Notes under the pieces: model-generated | Seen by the model: only the letters and a program-made list of their open reading frames with translations | Database searches by the model: none | What the model was told of the DNA's origin: nothing | Assembly (NCBI GenBank): GCA_017500745.1 | Contig: JAFVYE010000067.1 | Span: 1 to 36,804 of the forward strand | DNA length: 36,804 bases | Direction of reading: 5' to 3' | Source of the DNA: Clostridia bacterium | GTDB taxonomy: Bacteria; Bacillota; Clostridia; Christensenellales; CAG-917 | Shown here: positions 6,829-17,027 of the stretch, piece by piece | How positions within the stretch are numbered: the first letter of the stretch is position 1 | Layout of the letters: the number at the start of each line of letters is the position of its first letter | Position numbers and translations under genes: made by a program

Positions 6829-8574
6829 TTACAACTCAAGCACCGCTTGTCCGTTGACGTAAAGAGTTGTGCGCTTGTGTGCAACTGAAAGACGCATTTG
6901 TCCGCTTGCGCCTTGTCTTACAAGGTCAAATCCCTCATTGGACAGGTTTTCAAAGTGGGTTTCGCCCTTCAACAAATCCTTGTACTTGGCTCGCAGTTCG
7001 CCAAGCTTTTGATAGTGTTTGATGAGGTCAAGATCCTCTCTGCCCCAAGGATATGTGCCACGATTGAGAGGATCCTCATAGCCGTATGCGCCTGCTTCAT
7101 CGCCATAGTAAAGACAGGGAACTCCCGGGAGAACATATTGAAGGACAGATGCCACTTTCAATCGTGTTTTTGCCACGTTGTACGCCTCTTCGCCAAGAAT
7201 GCTGTCCGCCCTCTCTGCCTTTTTGTGCGGAGTGGGAACTCCAGACAGCACCGTGAGGATGCGTGTTGTATCGTGAGATCCAACCAATGTCATACAGCTG
7301 TCCAAACTCTCTTTTGGGTAGTTTTCCATAATTCTTGTGACAGCCCCAACAAACTCATAGGTATTGCCTGAGAACACGTATGAAATGATGCTTTCCTTGA
7401 AAGGATAGTTCATGACGCCGTCAAGTTGCTCGCCCATGAAGTATGGACGCCACTCACTATATGCAACCTTGGTTGATGCGTCCTCCCACACCTCGCCAAT
7501 GATAGTGCAATCAGGATTGACGGATTTTATTTTTTTGCAGAGGTCTGTGGTGAAGTCAATGGGGAGCTCATCAACAACGTCAAGACGCCAGCCCTTGACA
7601 CCCATCTTCGTCCATTTTTCAATTACTCCGTTTTCCCCAAAAATGAGGTCACGATAGCCCTGTGCAGATTTGTTGACCGTGGGCACAACCTTTGACCCCC
7701 ACCAACAACCATAGTCCTCTGGAAACTTGTCAAAATAGTACCAATTGTAATAGGGGGACTGCTTGCTTTGATATGCTCCAAGGGAGGGGTAATTGCCCTG
7801 TTTGTTGAAGTATATGCTGTCAGAGCCGGTGTGATTGAACACTCCGTCAAGGATGATGCCGATGCCCATTTCATCTGCCTTTTGTATGAGATTGCCAAAG
7901 GCCTCGTCATCTCCAAAGAGCGAGTCAATTTTGAGATAGTCACCGGTGTCATAGCGGTGGTTTGAACTGGACTCAAATATGGGGCAAAAATAGATTGCTG
8001 TGACCCCAAGGGATTTGAGATAGTCAAGCTTTGACACAACCCCTTCAACGTTGCCACCAAAAAAGTCGTCTGCCCTGTAATCCACCCCCTCTGAAGCAAA
8101 GTCCGGACGCTCATGCCAATTGGTGTGCAGGCGTCCTCTCTTTGAAAAGACACGCTCTGCGCCCTTGCAGAATCTGTCGGGGAAGATTTGATAGATGACC
8201 CCTTGTTTTAACCAATCAGGAGTTTTATAGTCCACTTTTGACACGGTCAACTGCCATTCTGGGAGCCAATCCCCTTTGATAGCGCTTCCGTCAACGTCTC
8301 TGCCAAAAAATGCAAAAGTGCCGTCAACGTACTCTCCTTCAAAGCGATAGCGCCATATCCCGCTTTGACCAAGGGCAAATTTGCAGACAAAGAAATCCTC
8401 AGTTTGAGTGCTGTGGTCAAGGGGCATTTCATAGCGGATGCTCTCCTTGTCTTTGCGCAAAACCACAAACATCCTCTTGATGCCAACAGACTTTTCAAGA
8501 GGAAAAACTATGGTGGTTTCTTTGTCTACGGCGGTGGCGCCATAGGGTTTTTTGTGGATTAAAGGATTGTACAT
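6829..8574 (-). CDS. GH13 alpha-amylase / neopullulanase-like glycosidase
   Basis: 581 residues. An N-terminal beta domain (about 1-120) precedes a GH13 (beta/alpha)8 barrel with all four conserved regions: DGVFNHTG, GWRLDVVDEL (nucleophile Asp), IIGEVWED (acid/base Glu) and VGSHDTTRI (third acid, Asp). The domain plan and the YQIFPDRFCKG start of the barrel resemble cyclomaltodextrinase, neopullulanase and maltogenic amylase enzymes. No signal peptide, so it probably acts in the cytoplasm on glycogen or maltodextrins. It is the last gene of the glycogen cluster, 71 nt after glgP. The ATG at 8574 lacks a clear ribosome binding site; an in-frame TTG lies 30 nt upstream. Confidence 0.92.
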   Translation of the reverse strand: MYNPLIHKKPYGATAVDKETTIVFPLEKSVGIKRMFVVLRKDKESIRYEMPLDHSTQTEDFFVCKFALGQSGIWRYRFEGEYVDGTFAFFGRDVDGSAIKGDWLPEWQLTVSKVDYKTPDWLKQGVIYQIFPDRFCKGAERVFSKRGRLHTNWHERPDFASEGVDYRADDFFGGNVEGVVSKLDYLKSLGVTAIYFCPIFESSSNHRYDTGDYLKIDSLFGDDEAFGNLIQKADEMGIGIILDGVFNHTGSDSIYFNKQGNYPSLGAYQSKQSPYYNWYYFDKFPEDYGCWWGSKVVPTVNKSAQGYRDLIFGENGVIEKWTKMGVKGWRLDVVDELPIDFTTDLCKKIKSVNPDCTIIGEVWEDASTKVAYSEWRPYFMGEQLDGVMNYPFKESIISYVFSGNTYEFVGAVTRIMENYPKESLDSCMTLVGSHDTTRILTVLSGVPTPHKKAERADSILGEEAYNVAKTRLKVASVLQYVLPGVPCLYYGDEAGAYGYEDPLNRGTYPWGREDLDLIKHYQKLGELRAKYKDLLKGETHFENLSNEGFDLVRQGASGQMRLSVAHKRTTLYVNGQAVLEL

Positions 8575-8645
8575 TTTTATTGTTTTAGTGCAAAAGCAAG
8601 CCAAAATGACTTGCTTTCATTGTGCATTTTGATTGTTCTTGTGGC

Positions 8646-11081
8646 CTACTTTTGAATGGGTGTGAGGCCCCAAATTCTGTTGGCGTATTCACGGACTGCT
8701 CTGTCCCCTGCAAAGAATCCTGCCTTTGCCACGTTGACCAAGGACATTCTGTTCCATCTTTGCTTGTCAAGATAAGTGTCGTTGATTTTTTGTTGTGCTT
8801 GCTTGTAGGACTCAAAGTCTGCAAGCACCATAAATCCGTCTGCTGTGCCGTGTCTGCCAATGGTCAAGCTGTCTGCGATTTCAGAGAATTGAACACCGCC
8901 AAGTCCTGCACGGAGGGTGTCAATAAGGCGCTTGATTGTGGGGTTGGTTTGATAGTAGTGTGTGGGGTTGTAGCCCTTGCGCCAAAGCTCCTCAACCTCG
9001 TGAGCAAGAAGTCCAAAGAGGAACATATTTTCATCGCCAACGTTCTCATGGATTTCCACGTTTGCGCCGTCCATTGTGCCAATGGTCAATGCGCCGTTGA
9101 TCATAAACTTCATGTTGCCTGTGCCACTTGCTTCCTTGCCTGCAATGGAGATTTGCTCGCTGACTTCTGCTGCGGGCATGATGATTTCTGCAAGGGTCAC
9201 ACGATAGTTTTCAAGGAACACAACCTTGATCTTGTCCTTGACGTCTGGATCGTTGTTGATTACGTTGCCAAGGGTGCAGATGAAGCGGATGATTTGCTTT
9301 GCCATATAATAGGCGCTTGCTGCCTTTGCACCAAAGACAAAGGTGCGGGGCACGATGTCAAGGTTGGGGTTCTCTTTTATGCGGAGATAGAGGTCAAGGA
9401 TGTGGAGTGCGTTCAAAAGTTGACGCTTGTACTCGTGGAGTCGTTTGACCTGCACGTCAAAGATTGAATCGGGATTGACTGTGACGCCGTTGTGTTCAAG
9501 GATATACTTGGCAAGACGCTCCTTGTTTTCTCTCTTGATTGATGCAAGGCGGTCAAGCACTTGGCCGTCCCCCATATAGCGAAGGAGGCCTTGAAGTTCG
9601 GTTGCGTCATTCTTCCAGCCCTCGCCGATAAGTTCGGTGATCATATTTGACAAACCGGGGTTGGCTTGACATACCCATCTACGATGGGTGATGCCGTTGG
9701 TGACGTTTGTAAACTTCTCGGGATGCATACGGTAGTAATCTTGGAAAACGTCCTTTTTCAAGATGTCGCTGTGCAATGCGCTGACGCCGTTGATGGTGTG
9801 TGACGTGGCAAGGCAAAGATTTGCCATGCGCACTTGTCCGTCCCCAAGGATTGCATTGTGGTTGACTGTGTCCCAATTGTTGGGATAGAAGCTCCACAGT
9901 TCCCCGCAGAATCTTTGGTTGATTTCTTGGACGATTTGATAAATTCTGGGAAGCAAACTTTGGAAGAGGTCTTGTGGCCACTTTTCAAGGGCTTCTGCCA
10001 TGACTGTATGGTTGGTGTAGCTGACTGTGTGTGTGACAATATCCCATGCCTTGTCCCAGCTGTATCCGTAGTCATCAAGAAGAATACGCATAAGCTCGGG
10101 GATGCAGAGAGTGGGGTGTGTGTCGTTGATGTGGATTGCCACGCAATCAGCAAGATTGTCCAAAGATTCGTTGGTCTTGAAATGACGCTTGATTATGCTT
10201 TGAATTGATGCTGAAACAAAGAAATATTGTTGTTTCAAGCGGAGTGACTTGCCTTCAATGTGATCATCGGCGGGATAAAGGACCTTGGAGATTGACTCTG
10301 CCATTGCCTTTGCGCTCATTGCTTTGACGTAGTCGCCTTTTGTGAACATGGTCATGTCAAAGTCAACAGGTGCTTTTGATGACCAGAGTCTGATGCGGTT
10401 GACGGTGTCGGTGTTGTAGCCGGAAATACTCATGTCATAAGGCACTGCAAGCACGGACGTGTGGTCGTGTTGAGTGACTTTGAGGTGTCCGTTTTCCCAT
10501 CTTTCTTCAAGGCGTCCGCCAAACTTGACTTCGTAGATTTCTTCAAGACGAGGAGCAAGCCAAACACCGCCCATTTTGAGCCATTCATCAGGTTGTTCAA
10601 GTTGCCAGCCGTCTGCAATGACTTGCTTGAAGATGCCGTAGTCGTACATGATTGAAAATCCGCTTGCTGCATAGTCGCAGGAGGTGAGGGCGTCCATATA
10701 AGCCGCCGCCAAGCGACCAAGACCGCCGTTGCCAAGGCCTGCGTCTGGCTCAAACTCATAGAGTTCATCAAGAGTCATGCCAAGCTCGCCCACTGCCTCT
10801 GCCACCACGTCTGCAATGCCCATATTGAACAAGTGGTTTTTGAGACTTCTGCCAAGGAGGAACTCCATTGACATGTAGTAAACTTGCTTTGCGTTTCTTT
10901 CACGGACTGTCTTTTTGAAGTCAATACGTGTTGAGGTGAGGATATCACGGATTACGGTGCAAGTTGCTCTATAGATTTGAGCTTTTGTTGCGTCCTCTGG
11001 CTTGATGCCAAAGTTGCGTGCCATAACTGCCGCGATTTGCTTTGAAAAATCTTTGCTCTTTTCAAGATAATTTTGTGTCAT
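8646..11081 (-). CDS. glgP: Glycogen/starch (alpha-glucan) phosphorylase
   Basis: An 811-residue GT35 enzyme that releases glucose-1-phosphate from alpha-1,4-glucan ends with pyridoxal phosphate as cofactor. The PLP-lysine region EASGTGNMKFMINGAL is intact and is followed by TIGTMDGANVEI. The N-terminal half contains the conserved VYYMSMEFLLGRSL and DAGLGNGGLGRLAA motifs. Length is typical of bacterial GlgP. ATG 11081 is preceded by GAAAGGAAAGG. It lies 86 nt after glgA in the same direction. A G+C-rich inverted repeat (CTCG/CGAG) is visible in that gap. Confidence 0.97.
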   Translation of the reverse strand: MTQNYLEKSKDFSKQIAAVMARNFGIKPEDATKAQIYRATCTVIRDILTSTRIDFKKTVRERNAKQVYYMSMEFLLGRSLKNHLFNMGIADVVAEAVGELGMTLDELYEFEPDAGLGNGGLGRLAAAYMDALTSCDYAASGFSIMYDYGIFKQVIADGWQLEQPDEWLKMGGVWLAPRLEEIYEVKFGGRLEERWENGHLKVTQHDHTSVLAVPYDMSISGYNTDTVNRIRLWSSKAPVDFDMTMFTKGDYVKAMSAKAMAESISKVLYPADDHIEGKSLRLKQQYFFVSASIQSIIKRHFKTNESLDNLADCVAIHINDTHPTLCIPELMRILLDDYGYSWDKAWDIVTHTVSYTNHTVMAEALEKWPQDLFQSLLPRIYQIVQEINQRFCGELWSFYPNNWDTVNHNAILGDGQVRMANLCLATSHTINGVSALHSDILKKDVFQDYYRMHPEKFTNVTNGITHRRWVCQANPGLSNMITELIGEGWKNDATELQGLLRYMGDGQVLDRLASIKRENKERLAKYILEHNGVTVNPDSIFDVQVKRLHEYKRQLLNALHILDLYLRIKENPNLDIVPRTFVFGAKAASAYYMAKQIIRFICTLGNVINNDPDVKDKIKVVFLENYRVTLAEIIMPAAEVSEQISIAGKEASGTGNMKFMINGALTIGTMDGANVEIHENVGDENMFLFGLLAHEVEELWRKGYNPTHYYQTNPTIKRLIDTLRAGLGGVQFSEIADSLTIGRHGTADGFMVLADFESYKQAQQKINDTYLDKQRWNRMSLVNVAKAGFFAGDRAVREYANRIWGLTPIQK

Positions 11082-11167
11082 AACCTTTCCTTTCTTCTCT
11101 CGCTTCCCCCGACCGAGAAAAAAGACGCTGTATTATTTATATCTTATTTTGTTTTGTGTTGGTGTGA

Positions 11168-12592
11168 TTAGATGCTTTTGTAGATTTCAAGATATTTGGT
11201 TGCACTTGCATCCCAGCCGTAGTCCCCAGACATTGCGTTTTCAACCACAGCATTCCAGTTGTCCTTGTCGTGATAGCATGCATATGCTCTCCATATTGCG
11301 TCCAACATGTCGTAGCAGTTGTAGGTTTTAAATGTGAATCCTTTGCCTGTCTTTTGCTCGGGATTGTATGCTTCAACCGTGTCTTTGAGGCCACCTGTTT
11401 CTCTGACAATAGGAATACTGCCATAAGTCATTGCAATCATTTGACTAAGTCCGCAGGGCTCAAACTTTGAAGGCATCAAGAACAAGTCGCTTGCGCCGTA
11501 AAGTTTGCTTGCAAGGTCACTGCTGAATTGGAGTATGCCTCTAAACTTGGTGGGATACTCCTCCTCAACTCTCTTGACAAGGTTTTCATACTTCCAATCT
11601 CCTGTGCCAAGGACAACCATTTGCACGTCTGCCGTCATGATTTCATCAATGACTGATGCCACAAGGTCAAGGCCTTTTTGTTCTGCAAGACGGGTGACCA
11701 TTGCAATCATAGGGCGGTTGTCATCATAGGACAAATTCAAAAGCTCACATATGGCTTTTTTGTTTTCCTTCTTTTTGTCTGCAACCGTGGACTTGTTGTA
11801 GTTGACAAAGAGTGCCTTGTCCTTTGAGGGATCATACAAATTGGTGTCAATGCCGTTGACCACTCCGTGAAGCTTGAAACTGCGCTCACTGAGAATGCCT
11901 TCAAGTCCATAGCTATAGAAGGGATCCATGATTTCGGTTGCGTAGGTTTCGCTGACCGTTGTGACAACGTTGCTACACTCAATCCCCCCCTTCATATAGT
12001 TGACGTATCCGCTGTTGAGCACAAGCTCAACCTTGTCCTCGGGCAAGCCAAGGACGTCTTGAATGAGGTCTGTGCCAAATCTGCCTTGAAACTCAATGTT
12101 GTGGATTGTAAACACCGTCTTAATGTTTTCATATCTTTCATCCTCACGATAGAACACGTCAAGGAACACAGGTGTCAATGCAGAGTGCCAATCGTTGGCG
12201 TGAAGCACGTCAGGATAGAAATCAATGAGCTTGAGGACTTCAAGCACTGCCTTTGAAAAGAAGGCAAATCTCTCGCCGTCATCAAAGTGTCCGTAGAGTC
12301 CTTTGCGCTTGAAATAATACTCGTTGTCAACAAAATAGTAGGTTATACCATCATAAACGGCCTCATAAACCCCACAATATTGTTTTCTCCAGCTGAGATT
12401 AATGTGTGTTGAGCCCACAAAGCGGAAGTTGTTGCTGAAGGTTGATTTGATCTCATCTTTGTAGAAAGGGAGGATGACTCTTGCATCGTGACCTTGCTTC
12501 AAAAACGATTTGGGCAGTGCTCCTGCCACGTCACCAAGACCGCCTGTTCTGATAAAGGGCATTGCCTCTGACGTCACAAACAAAATTTTCAT
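11168..12592 (-). CDS. glgA: Glycogen synthase (ADP-glucose type)
   Basis: A 474-residue GT5 enzyme that extends alpha-1,4-glucan from ADP-glucose. The N-terminal nucleotide-binding motif is RTGGLGDVAGALPK, where most GlgA have KTGGL; this has Arg in place of Lys. The C-terminal GT-B half has MPSKFEPCGLSQMIAMTYGSIPIVRETGGLKDTV, the E-x7-E type motif. Length is near the family norm of about 477. ATG 12592 follows AGGAGC. It is 21 nt after glgD. Confidence 0.96.
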   Translation of the reverse strand: MKILFVTSEAMPFIRTGGLGDVAGALPKSFLKQGHDARVILPFYKDEIKSTFSNNFRFVGSTHINLSWRKQYCGVYEAVYDGITYYFVDNEYYFKRKGLYGHFDDGERFAFFSKAVLEVLKLIDFYPDVLHANDWHSALTPVFLDVFYREDERYENIKTVFTIHNIEFQGRFGTDLIQDVLGLPEDKVELVLNSGYVNYMKGGIECSNVVTTVSETYATEIMDPFYSYGLEGILSERSFKLHGVVNGIDTNLYDPSKDKALFVNYNKSTVADKKKENKKAICELLNLSYDDNRPMIAMVTRLAEQKGLDLVASVIDEIMTADVQMVVLGTGDWKYENLVKRVEEEYPTKFRGILQFSSDLASKLYGASDLFLMPSKFEPCGLSQMIAMTYGSIPIVRETGGLKDTVEAYNPEQKTGKGFTFKTYNCYDMLDAIWRAYACYHDKDNWNAVVENAMSGDYGWDASATKYLEIYKSI

Positions 12593-12613
12593 ATTTGGCT
12601 CCTTTTATTTGCC

Positions 12614-13729
12614 TTAAATTACTTTGCCTTTGACGACAACCATAGGATAGGTGTCGTGACCGCTGAGATGACGTCCTTCCTTGATGATGACGTCCTTGTC
12701 TGTGATGGTGTAGTCAAGGGATGCGTTTTCCATGATGATGCCGTCCTCCATGACGATGGAGTTGCGCACCACCGCTCCCTTTCCAACCTTTACGCTACGG
12801 AACAAAATGCTGTTTTCAACCGTGCCTTCAATGACGCAACCATCTGCGATGATGCTGTTTTTGACAGATGCGTCTACGCCGTATCTTGCAGGCACGCTGT
12901 CCTTGACCTTGGTGAGAATTGTTGAATGCTTGTAGAACAAGCTCTCTCTGACTTTGGGGTCAAGCAGTTCCATGCTGTGTTTGAAATATGAAGGAATGCG
13001 ATCAATGACTGCCACGTATTCCTTAACCTCGTAGCTCATGACGTACAAGCTGTCAAGACTCTTTTGGAGGATATCCTTTTCAAAGTCGTCATAGCCGTAG
13101 GCGTATGCGTTGTCAACAAGAGAAATGAGCAAATCCTTCTTGACAAAGTACACGTTGAGGTTGCAAAGTTGACTGCCTTTGTCGGTGTCAACTGCCATGC
13201 GCATATCCTTGATTCGCTTGTTTTTATCTGTTGCAACAACAATTTTTCTGTTGTTGGGATCATCCACCTTGTAGGTGAGCACGGTCACGTCTGCGCCCTT
13301 TTCAATGTGGAATCTTTCAACCTCGTCAAAGTCAATGTTGAATGCGATGTTGGTGTTGGCAATGACAACGTACTCCTCGCTGGCTTCAAGCATAAATCCA
13401 CGGGTTGTATAGAGTGCCTCAATCTTGCCCTTGTACACGTCGTGGGAGCTGTTGAAAACGTAAGGAGGATAGACGGAGATACCGCCGTTTTTTCTGTTCA
13501 AATCCCAATCTCTACCTTGACGGATATGGTCCATCAATGAGTTGTAGTTGTTTTTGGTGATGATGCCAATTTTTGTGATGTTTGCGCTGACCAAGTTGGA
13601 GAGAGCAAAGTCAATAAGACGATATCTTCCACCAAAGGGCAATGATGCTGTGGTGCGGTGGATTGTAAGGTCGTTGAGATGACTTTCTGCATCAGCGGCA
13701 AAAAGAATTGCCATTGTGTTGTTTTTCAT
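12614..13729 (-). CDS. glgD: GlgD, glucose-1-phosphate adenylyltransferase regulatory subunit
   Basis: A 371-residue GlgC paralogue. It keeps the nucleotidyltransferase fold (FGGRYRLIDFALSNLVSANI, GRDWDLNRKNGG) and the C-terminal left-handed beta-helix of hexapeptide-like repeats. It lacks the catalytic GGQGTRL loop: the N-terminus reads FAADAESHLNDLT. This is the signature of GlgD, the non-catalytic partner that forms heterotetramers with GlgC in Bacillota. A good ribosome binding site (AGGAGGG) precedes ATG 13729, 9 nt after glgC. Confidence 0.95.
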   Translation of the reverse strand: MKNNTMAILFAADAESHLNDLTIHRTTASLPFGGRYRLIDFALSNLVSANITKIGIITKNNYNSLMDHIRQGRDWDLNRKNGGISVYPPYVFNSSHDVYKGKIEALYTTRGFMLEASEEYVVIANTNIAFNIDFDEVERFHIEKGADVTVLTYKVDDPNNRKIVVATDKNKRIKDMRMAVDTDKGSQLCNLNVYFVKKDLLISLVDNAYAYGYDDFEKDILQKSLDSLYVMSYEVKEYVAVIDRIPSYFKHSMELLDPKVRESLFYKHSTILTKVKDSVPARYGVDASVKNSIIADGCVIEGTVENSILFRSVKVGKGAVVRNSIVMEDGIIMENASLDYTITDKDVIIKEGRHLSGHDTYPMVVVKGKVI

Positions 13730-13738
13730 ATTTCCCTC

Positions 13739-14944
13739 CTAACCTATCATTTCATTTGCGCCGACGGTTGCGCCTTCGGCAAGCTCGTACTTGGGTGCAA
13801 TGACGCTGATCTTCCACTCGCCGGGTCTGCACTCATCAAGAGTTTCGCCAACCATAGCGTTTTTGCCAATCTTTGCATCCCAGCCGATGATTGAATATCT
13901 CACGTCTGCCCCTTCCTCAATGACTGCGCCGGGCATGACGATTGAGCCCTCAACGTAGGCGCCCTTGCCAATGTAAACCGATGATGAAATCACGCTGTCT
14001 TTGACTGTGCCATGGACTATTGTACCTTCACTGATCAAGGAGTGTTGCACCTTGCCTGTTGATGAAACAAAGTGAGGGGGCTCTGCCATGTTTCTTGCAT
14101 AGATCTTCCATCTGTCGTCATCAAGATTGAGTCCGCTTTCGGCGTTGTTCAAGATGTCCATGTTGGCTTCCCAAAGGGAAGAAATTGTGCCAACGTCCTT
14201 CCAATAGCCATCAAAGCGATAGGCAAACATCCTTTGACCATCGTTGAGCATGTTGGGGATGATGTTTTTGCCAAAGTCGTTTTCGCTGTTGGGATTCTCC
14301 TCATCTGCGATGAGATATTTGCGGAGCTTCTCCCAAGTGAAAATGTAGATGCCCATTGATGCCTTGTTGCTTCTGGGGTGCTTGGGTTTTTCCTCAAATT
14401 CCTCAATTTGATTGGTCTTGCCTTTGAGGTTTAAGATGCCAAAACGGCTTGCTTCCTCCATGGGCACTTCAAGGACGGCAATGGTGCAATCTGCTCTGTT
14501 CTCTTTGTGTTCACGGAGCATATCTGCGTAATCCATTTTGTAGATGTGATCGCCAGAAAGCAACACAACGTACTCTGGATCATAGTTGTCAATGAAATCA
14601 ATGTTTTGATAGATTGCGTTGGCGGTGCCCTTGTACCACTCACCAGACTTTGCTCTCATAAAGGGAGGCAAAATGTAGATGCCACCATTGAGACGGTCAA
14701 GGTCCCAAGGTTGACCGTTGCCTATGTATTGGTGCAGTTCAAAGGGACGATATTGTGTGAGGACACCTATGGTGTCTATACCGCTGTTGACACAGTTTGA
14801 CAACGGAAAGTCAATTATGCGGTACTTTGCGCCAAAAGGCACTGCAGGTTTTGCTACGTCATTGGTCAACACACCAAGTCGTGTGCCTTGACCGCCTGCA
14901 AGTAGCATTGCAATGCACTCCTTCTTTTTGCTGTTAATGCTCAT
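13739..14944 (-). CDS. glgC: Glucose-1-phosphate adenylyltransferase, catalytic subunit
   Basis: 401 residues; makes ADP-glucose from glucose-1-phosphate and ATP, the committed step of glycogen synthesis. The catalytic loop LLAGGQGTRLGVLT and the Lys-containing KPAVPFGAKYRIIDFPLSN are intact, as are GDHIYKMDY and the Glc-1-P site (FEEKPKHPRSNKASMGIYIF). The C-terminal beta-helix is complete. The start overlaps the end of glgB by 11 nt and the ribosome binding site AGGAAAAAA lies inside glgB, which suggests translational coupling. Confidence 0.97.
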   Translation of the reverse strand: MSINSKKKECIAMLLAGGQGTRLGVLTNDVAKPAVPFGAKYRIIDFPLSNCVNSGIDTIGVLTQYRPFELHQYIGNGQPWDLDRLNGGIYILPPFMRAKSGEWYKGTANAIYQNIDFIDNYDPEYVVLLSGDHIYKMDYADMLREHKENRADCTIAVLEVPMEEASRFGILNLKGKTNQIEEFEEKPKHPRSNKASMGIYIFTWEKLRKYLIADEENPNSENDFGKNIIPNMLNDGQRMFAYRFDGYWKDVGTISSLWEANMDILNNAESGLNLDDDRWKIYARNMAEPPHFVSSTGKVQHSLISEGTIVHGTVKDSVISSSVYIGKGAYVEGSIVMPGAVIEEGADVRYSIIGWDAKIGKNAMVGETLDECRPGEWKISVIAPKYELAEGATVGANEMIG

Positions 14945-16835
14945 TTTTTTCCTCCTTATCCTCGGGTATCAAGATCATAACCGAGTTTTTGGGTATATTC
15001 ACCTTGATTGAATAGGGGTGTGAGTGGGAGGGTCTGCCCGTTGCTCTAAAGCTGGGACGGCGCTCCTCCTCTCCACCATACTTTTTGAGAGCAGAATAGA
15101 GCTCTGCTCTATAAGTTTTCTTTTCGGGCACGCCCATGACGTACTTGTTGCGCTCCACAGGGGAGAAGTTGACCACCACGATGACGTACTTGCCGTCTGC
15201 AGAGGAACGGATGTATGACACAACGTTGTTTTCATTGTCGTCAACAACTATCCACTTGAATCCATCATAAGTTGAGTCAAGTTGCCACAGCTCCTTGTGT
15301 TCAAGATAAAAGTGGTTCATGTCCTTGACAAATTTTCTGAATGAGTTGTGTCTTGGGTAGTCAAGCAAGAACCAATCAAGCTCTTGATTGTAGTTCCATT
15401 CAATGAATTGAGCAAACTCGTTGCCCATAAAGGACAACTTTTTGCCGGGATAAGTCATCTTGTAGCCGTAAAACGCTTTGAGTCCTTCAAACTTCTGGTC
15501 ATAGTCGCCGGGGGTTTTGTTGATCATACTGCACTTTCCGTGGACAACTTCATCGTGAGAGATGGGCAAAATGTAATTTTCGGAATATGCATACGTGATG
15601 CCAAAGGTCACAGCGTTGTGGTTGTCCTTGCGGAAGAAAGGATCAAGTGAAAGATATCGGAGATTGTCGTTCATCCAGCCCATATTCCACTTGAAATTGA
15701 AGCCCAAACCACCCATATACGGGGGCTTTGTCACCATGGGATATGCCGTTGACTCCTCTGCAATTGTGATTGCGCCTTGGTGCTTTGACAGAATTGCGCT
15801 GTTCATCTTTTGCAAAAACTCTTTGGCTTCAAGATTGTAGTTTCCGCCGTTTTTGTTGGGGACCCAATCCCCTTCGTTTCTGCCGTAGTCAAGATAGAGC
15901 ATGCTGGCAACTGCGTCACAACGGATGCCGTCAATGTGATAGAGGTCAAACCAGAACATCGCTGCAGAAATCAAAAAACTCTTGACTTCGTTTTTGCCAA
16001 AGTCATAGACCAAAGTGCCCCACTCTTTGTGCTCTCCCTTGCGAGGATCTGCATATTCGTATAGAGGTGTGCCGTCAAACTTGGCAAGGCCGTGTTGATC
16101 ACGAGGGAAGTGTGCAAGAACCCAGTCAAGAATTACGCCTATTCCTGAGCGGTGACAGCGGTCAATAAACTCCATAAGATCGTCTGGTGTGCCAAAGCGT
16201 GAAGTGGGTGCAAACATGCCCGTGCATTGATATCCCCAACTGCCGTCAAAGGGGTACTCTGTCAAAGGCATAAATTCAATGTGAGTGTAGCCCATCTTTT
16301 TGACGTAAGGGATGAGCTCGTCTGCAAGTGCTTTGTATGAGTAGTAGTTGCCGTCAGGATAGCGCTTCCAACTGCCTGCATGAACTTCATAGATGTTCAT
16401 GGGAGAGCCATAAGGATTGTGGCTGGCACGGTTTTTCATCCACTTGCCGTCCTTCCAATGATGCTTTGTCACGTCATACAGCTTTGATGCGTTGGCAGGT
16501 GCTGTTTCAAAATGGGTTGCATAGGGGTCACACTTGAAAACCGTGTTGCCCTCTTGGTCGGTCACAGCAAATTTGTAATTTGCATATTGTTCAAGACCAG
16601 GGACAAAAGTGCGCCACACGCCGTCATACTCCTTGAGCATGGGTGTGGCACTTGCATCCCAATTGTTGAAATCGCCAACTACTGATACGCAGGTTGCGTT
16701 GGGCGCCCAAACAGCAAAACTCCACCCCTCAACTCCGTCCTGTGTTTCGGGATAGGGGCAAAACATTTTGTACGCCTCGTAGTTGGTGCCTTCATGAAAA
16801 AGGTATGTTTGAAAACCATCTTTTGTTCTGGACAT
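14934..16835 (-). CDS. glgB: 1,4-alpha-glucan branching enzyme
   Basis: 633 residues. An N-terminal CBM48 domain (about 20-110, FAVWAPNATCVSVVGDFNNWD) precedes the GH13 barrel. The catalytic nucleophile is Asp307 (GIRCDAV), the acid/base is Glu360 (ITIAEES), and PISHDEVVHG holds the third acid. It introduces alpha-1,6 branches into glycogen. First gene of the operon, with AGGAGAAC before ATG 16835 and a consensus promoter 30-60 nt upstream. The very C-terminus is short and charged (PEDKEEKNEH) and overlaps glgC. Confidence 0.97.
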   Translation of the reverse strand: MSRTKDGFQTYLFHEGTNYEAYKMFCPYPETQDGVEGWSFAVWAPNATCVSVVGDFNNWDASATPMLKEYDGVWRTFVPGLEQYANYKFAVTDQEGNTVFKCDPYATHFETAPANASKLYDVTKHHWKDGKWMKNRASHNPYGSPMNIYEVHAGSWKRYPDGNYYSYKALADELIPYVKKMGYTHIEFMPLTEYPFDGSWGYQCTGMFAPTSRFGTPDDLMEFIDRCHRSGIGVILDWVLAHFPRDQHGLAKFDGTPLYEYADPRKGEHKEWGTLVYDFGKNEVKSFLISAAMFWFDLYHIDGIRCDAVASMLYLDYGRNEGDWVPNKNGGNYNLEAKEFLQKMNSAILSKHQGAITIAEESTAYPMVTKPPYMGGLGFNFKWNMGWMNDNLRYLSLDPFFRKDNHNAVTFGITYAYSENYILPISHDEVVHGKCSMINKTPGDYDQKFEGLKAFYGYKMTYPGKKLSFMGNEFAQFIEWNYNQELDWFLLDYPRHNSFRKFVKDMNHFYLEHKELWQLDSTYDGFKWIVVDDNENNVVSYIRSSADGKYVIVVVNFSPVERNKYVMGVPEKKTYRAELYSALKKYGGEEERRPSFRATGRPSHSHPYSIKVNIPKNSVMILIPEDKEEKNEH

Positions 16836-16863
16836 GATGTTCTCCTAATAACTTTATAAAAGC

Positions 16864-16892
16864 ATTATATCAAATATAAGTTTGGAGTACAA
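16864..16892 (-). promoter_or_regulatory. Promoter of the glgBCDAP operon
   Basis: On the minus strand: TTGTAC (16892-16887), 17-bp spacer, TATAAT (16869-16864). The start is predicted near 16857, giving a 22-nt leader that contains the glgB ribosome binding site. The rest of the 192-bp gap to ispE is A+T-rich with no other recognisable element. Confidence 0.75.
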
Positions 16893-17027
16893 TAGCAAAA
16901 AACAAGTTTTTTTGCAAATTTTGAAGAAAAAGTGGGTTGATTTTTTGAAAATTTGTAAAAAATGATAGTCAAAAATCGCAAATTTGTAAACTTTTGCGTT
17001 TTTTGTAAGTTTTTTGAAAATGTGGTT

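Noticed and set aside
8622..9467. A 281-codon plus-strand ORF opposite glgP
   Set aside because: It lies wholly antisense to the C-terminal part of glgP, is unusually rich in Cys/Val/His as expected of a codon shadow, and has no ribosome binding site.
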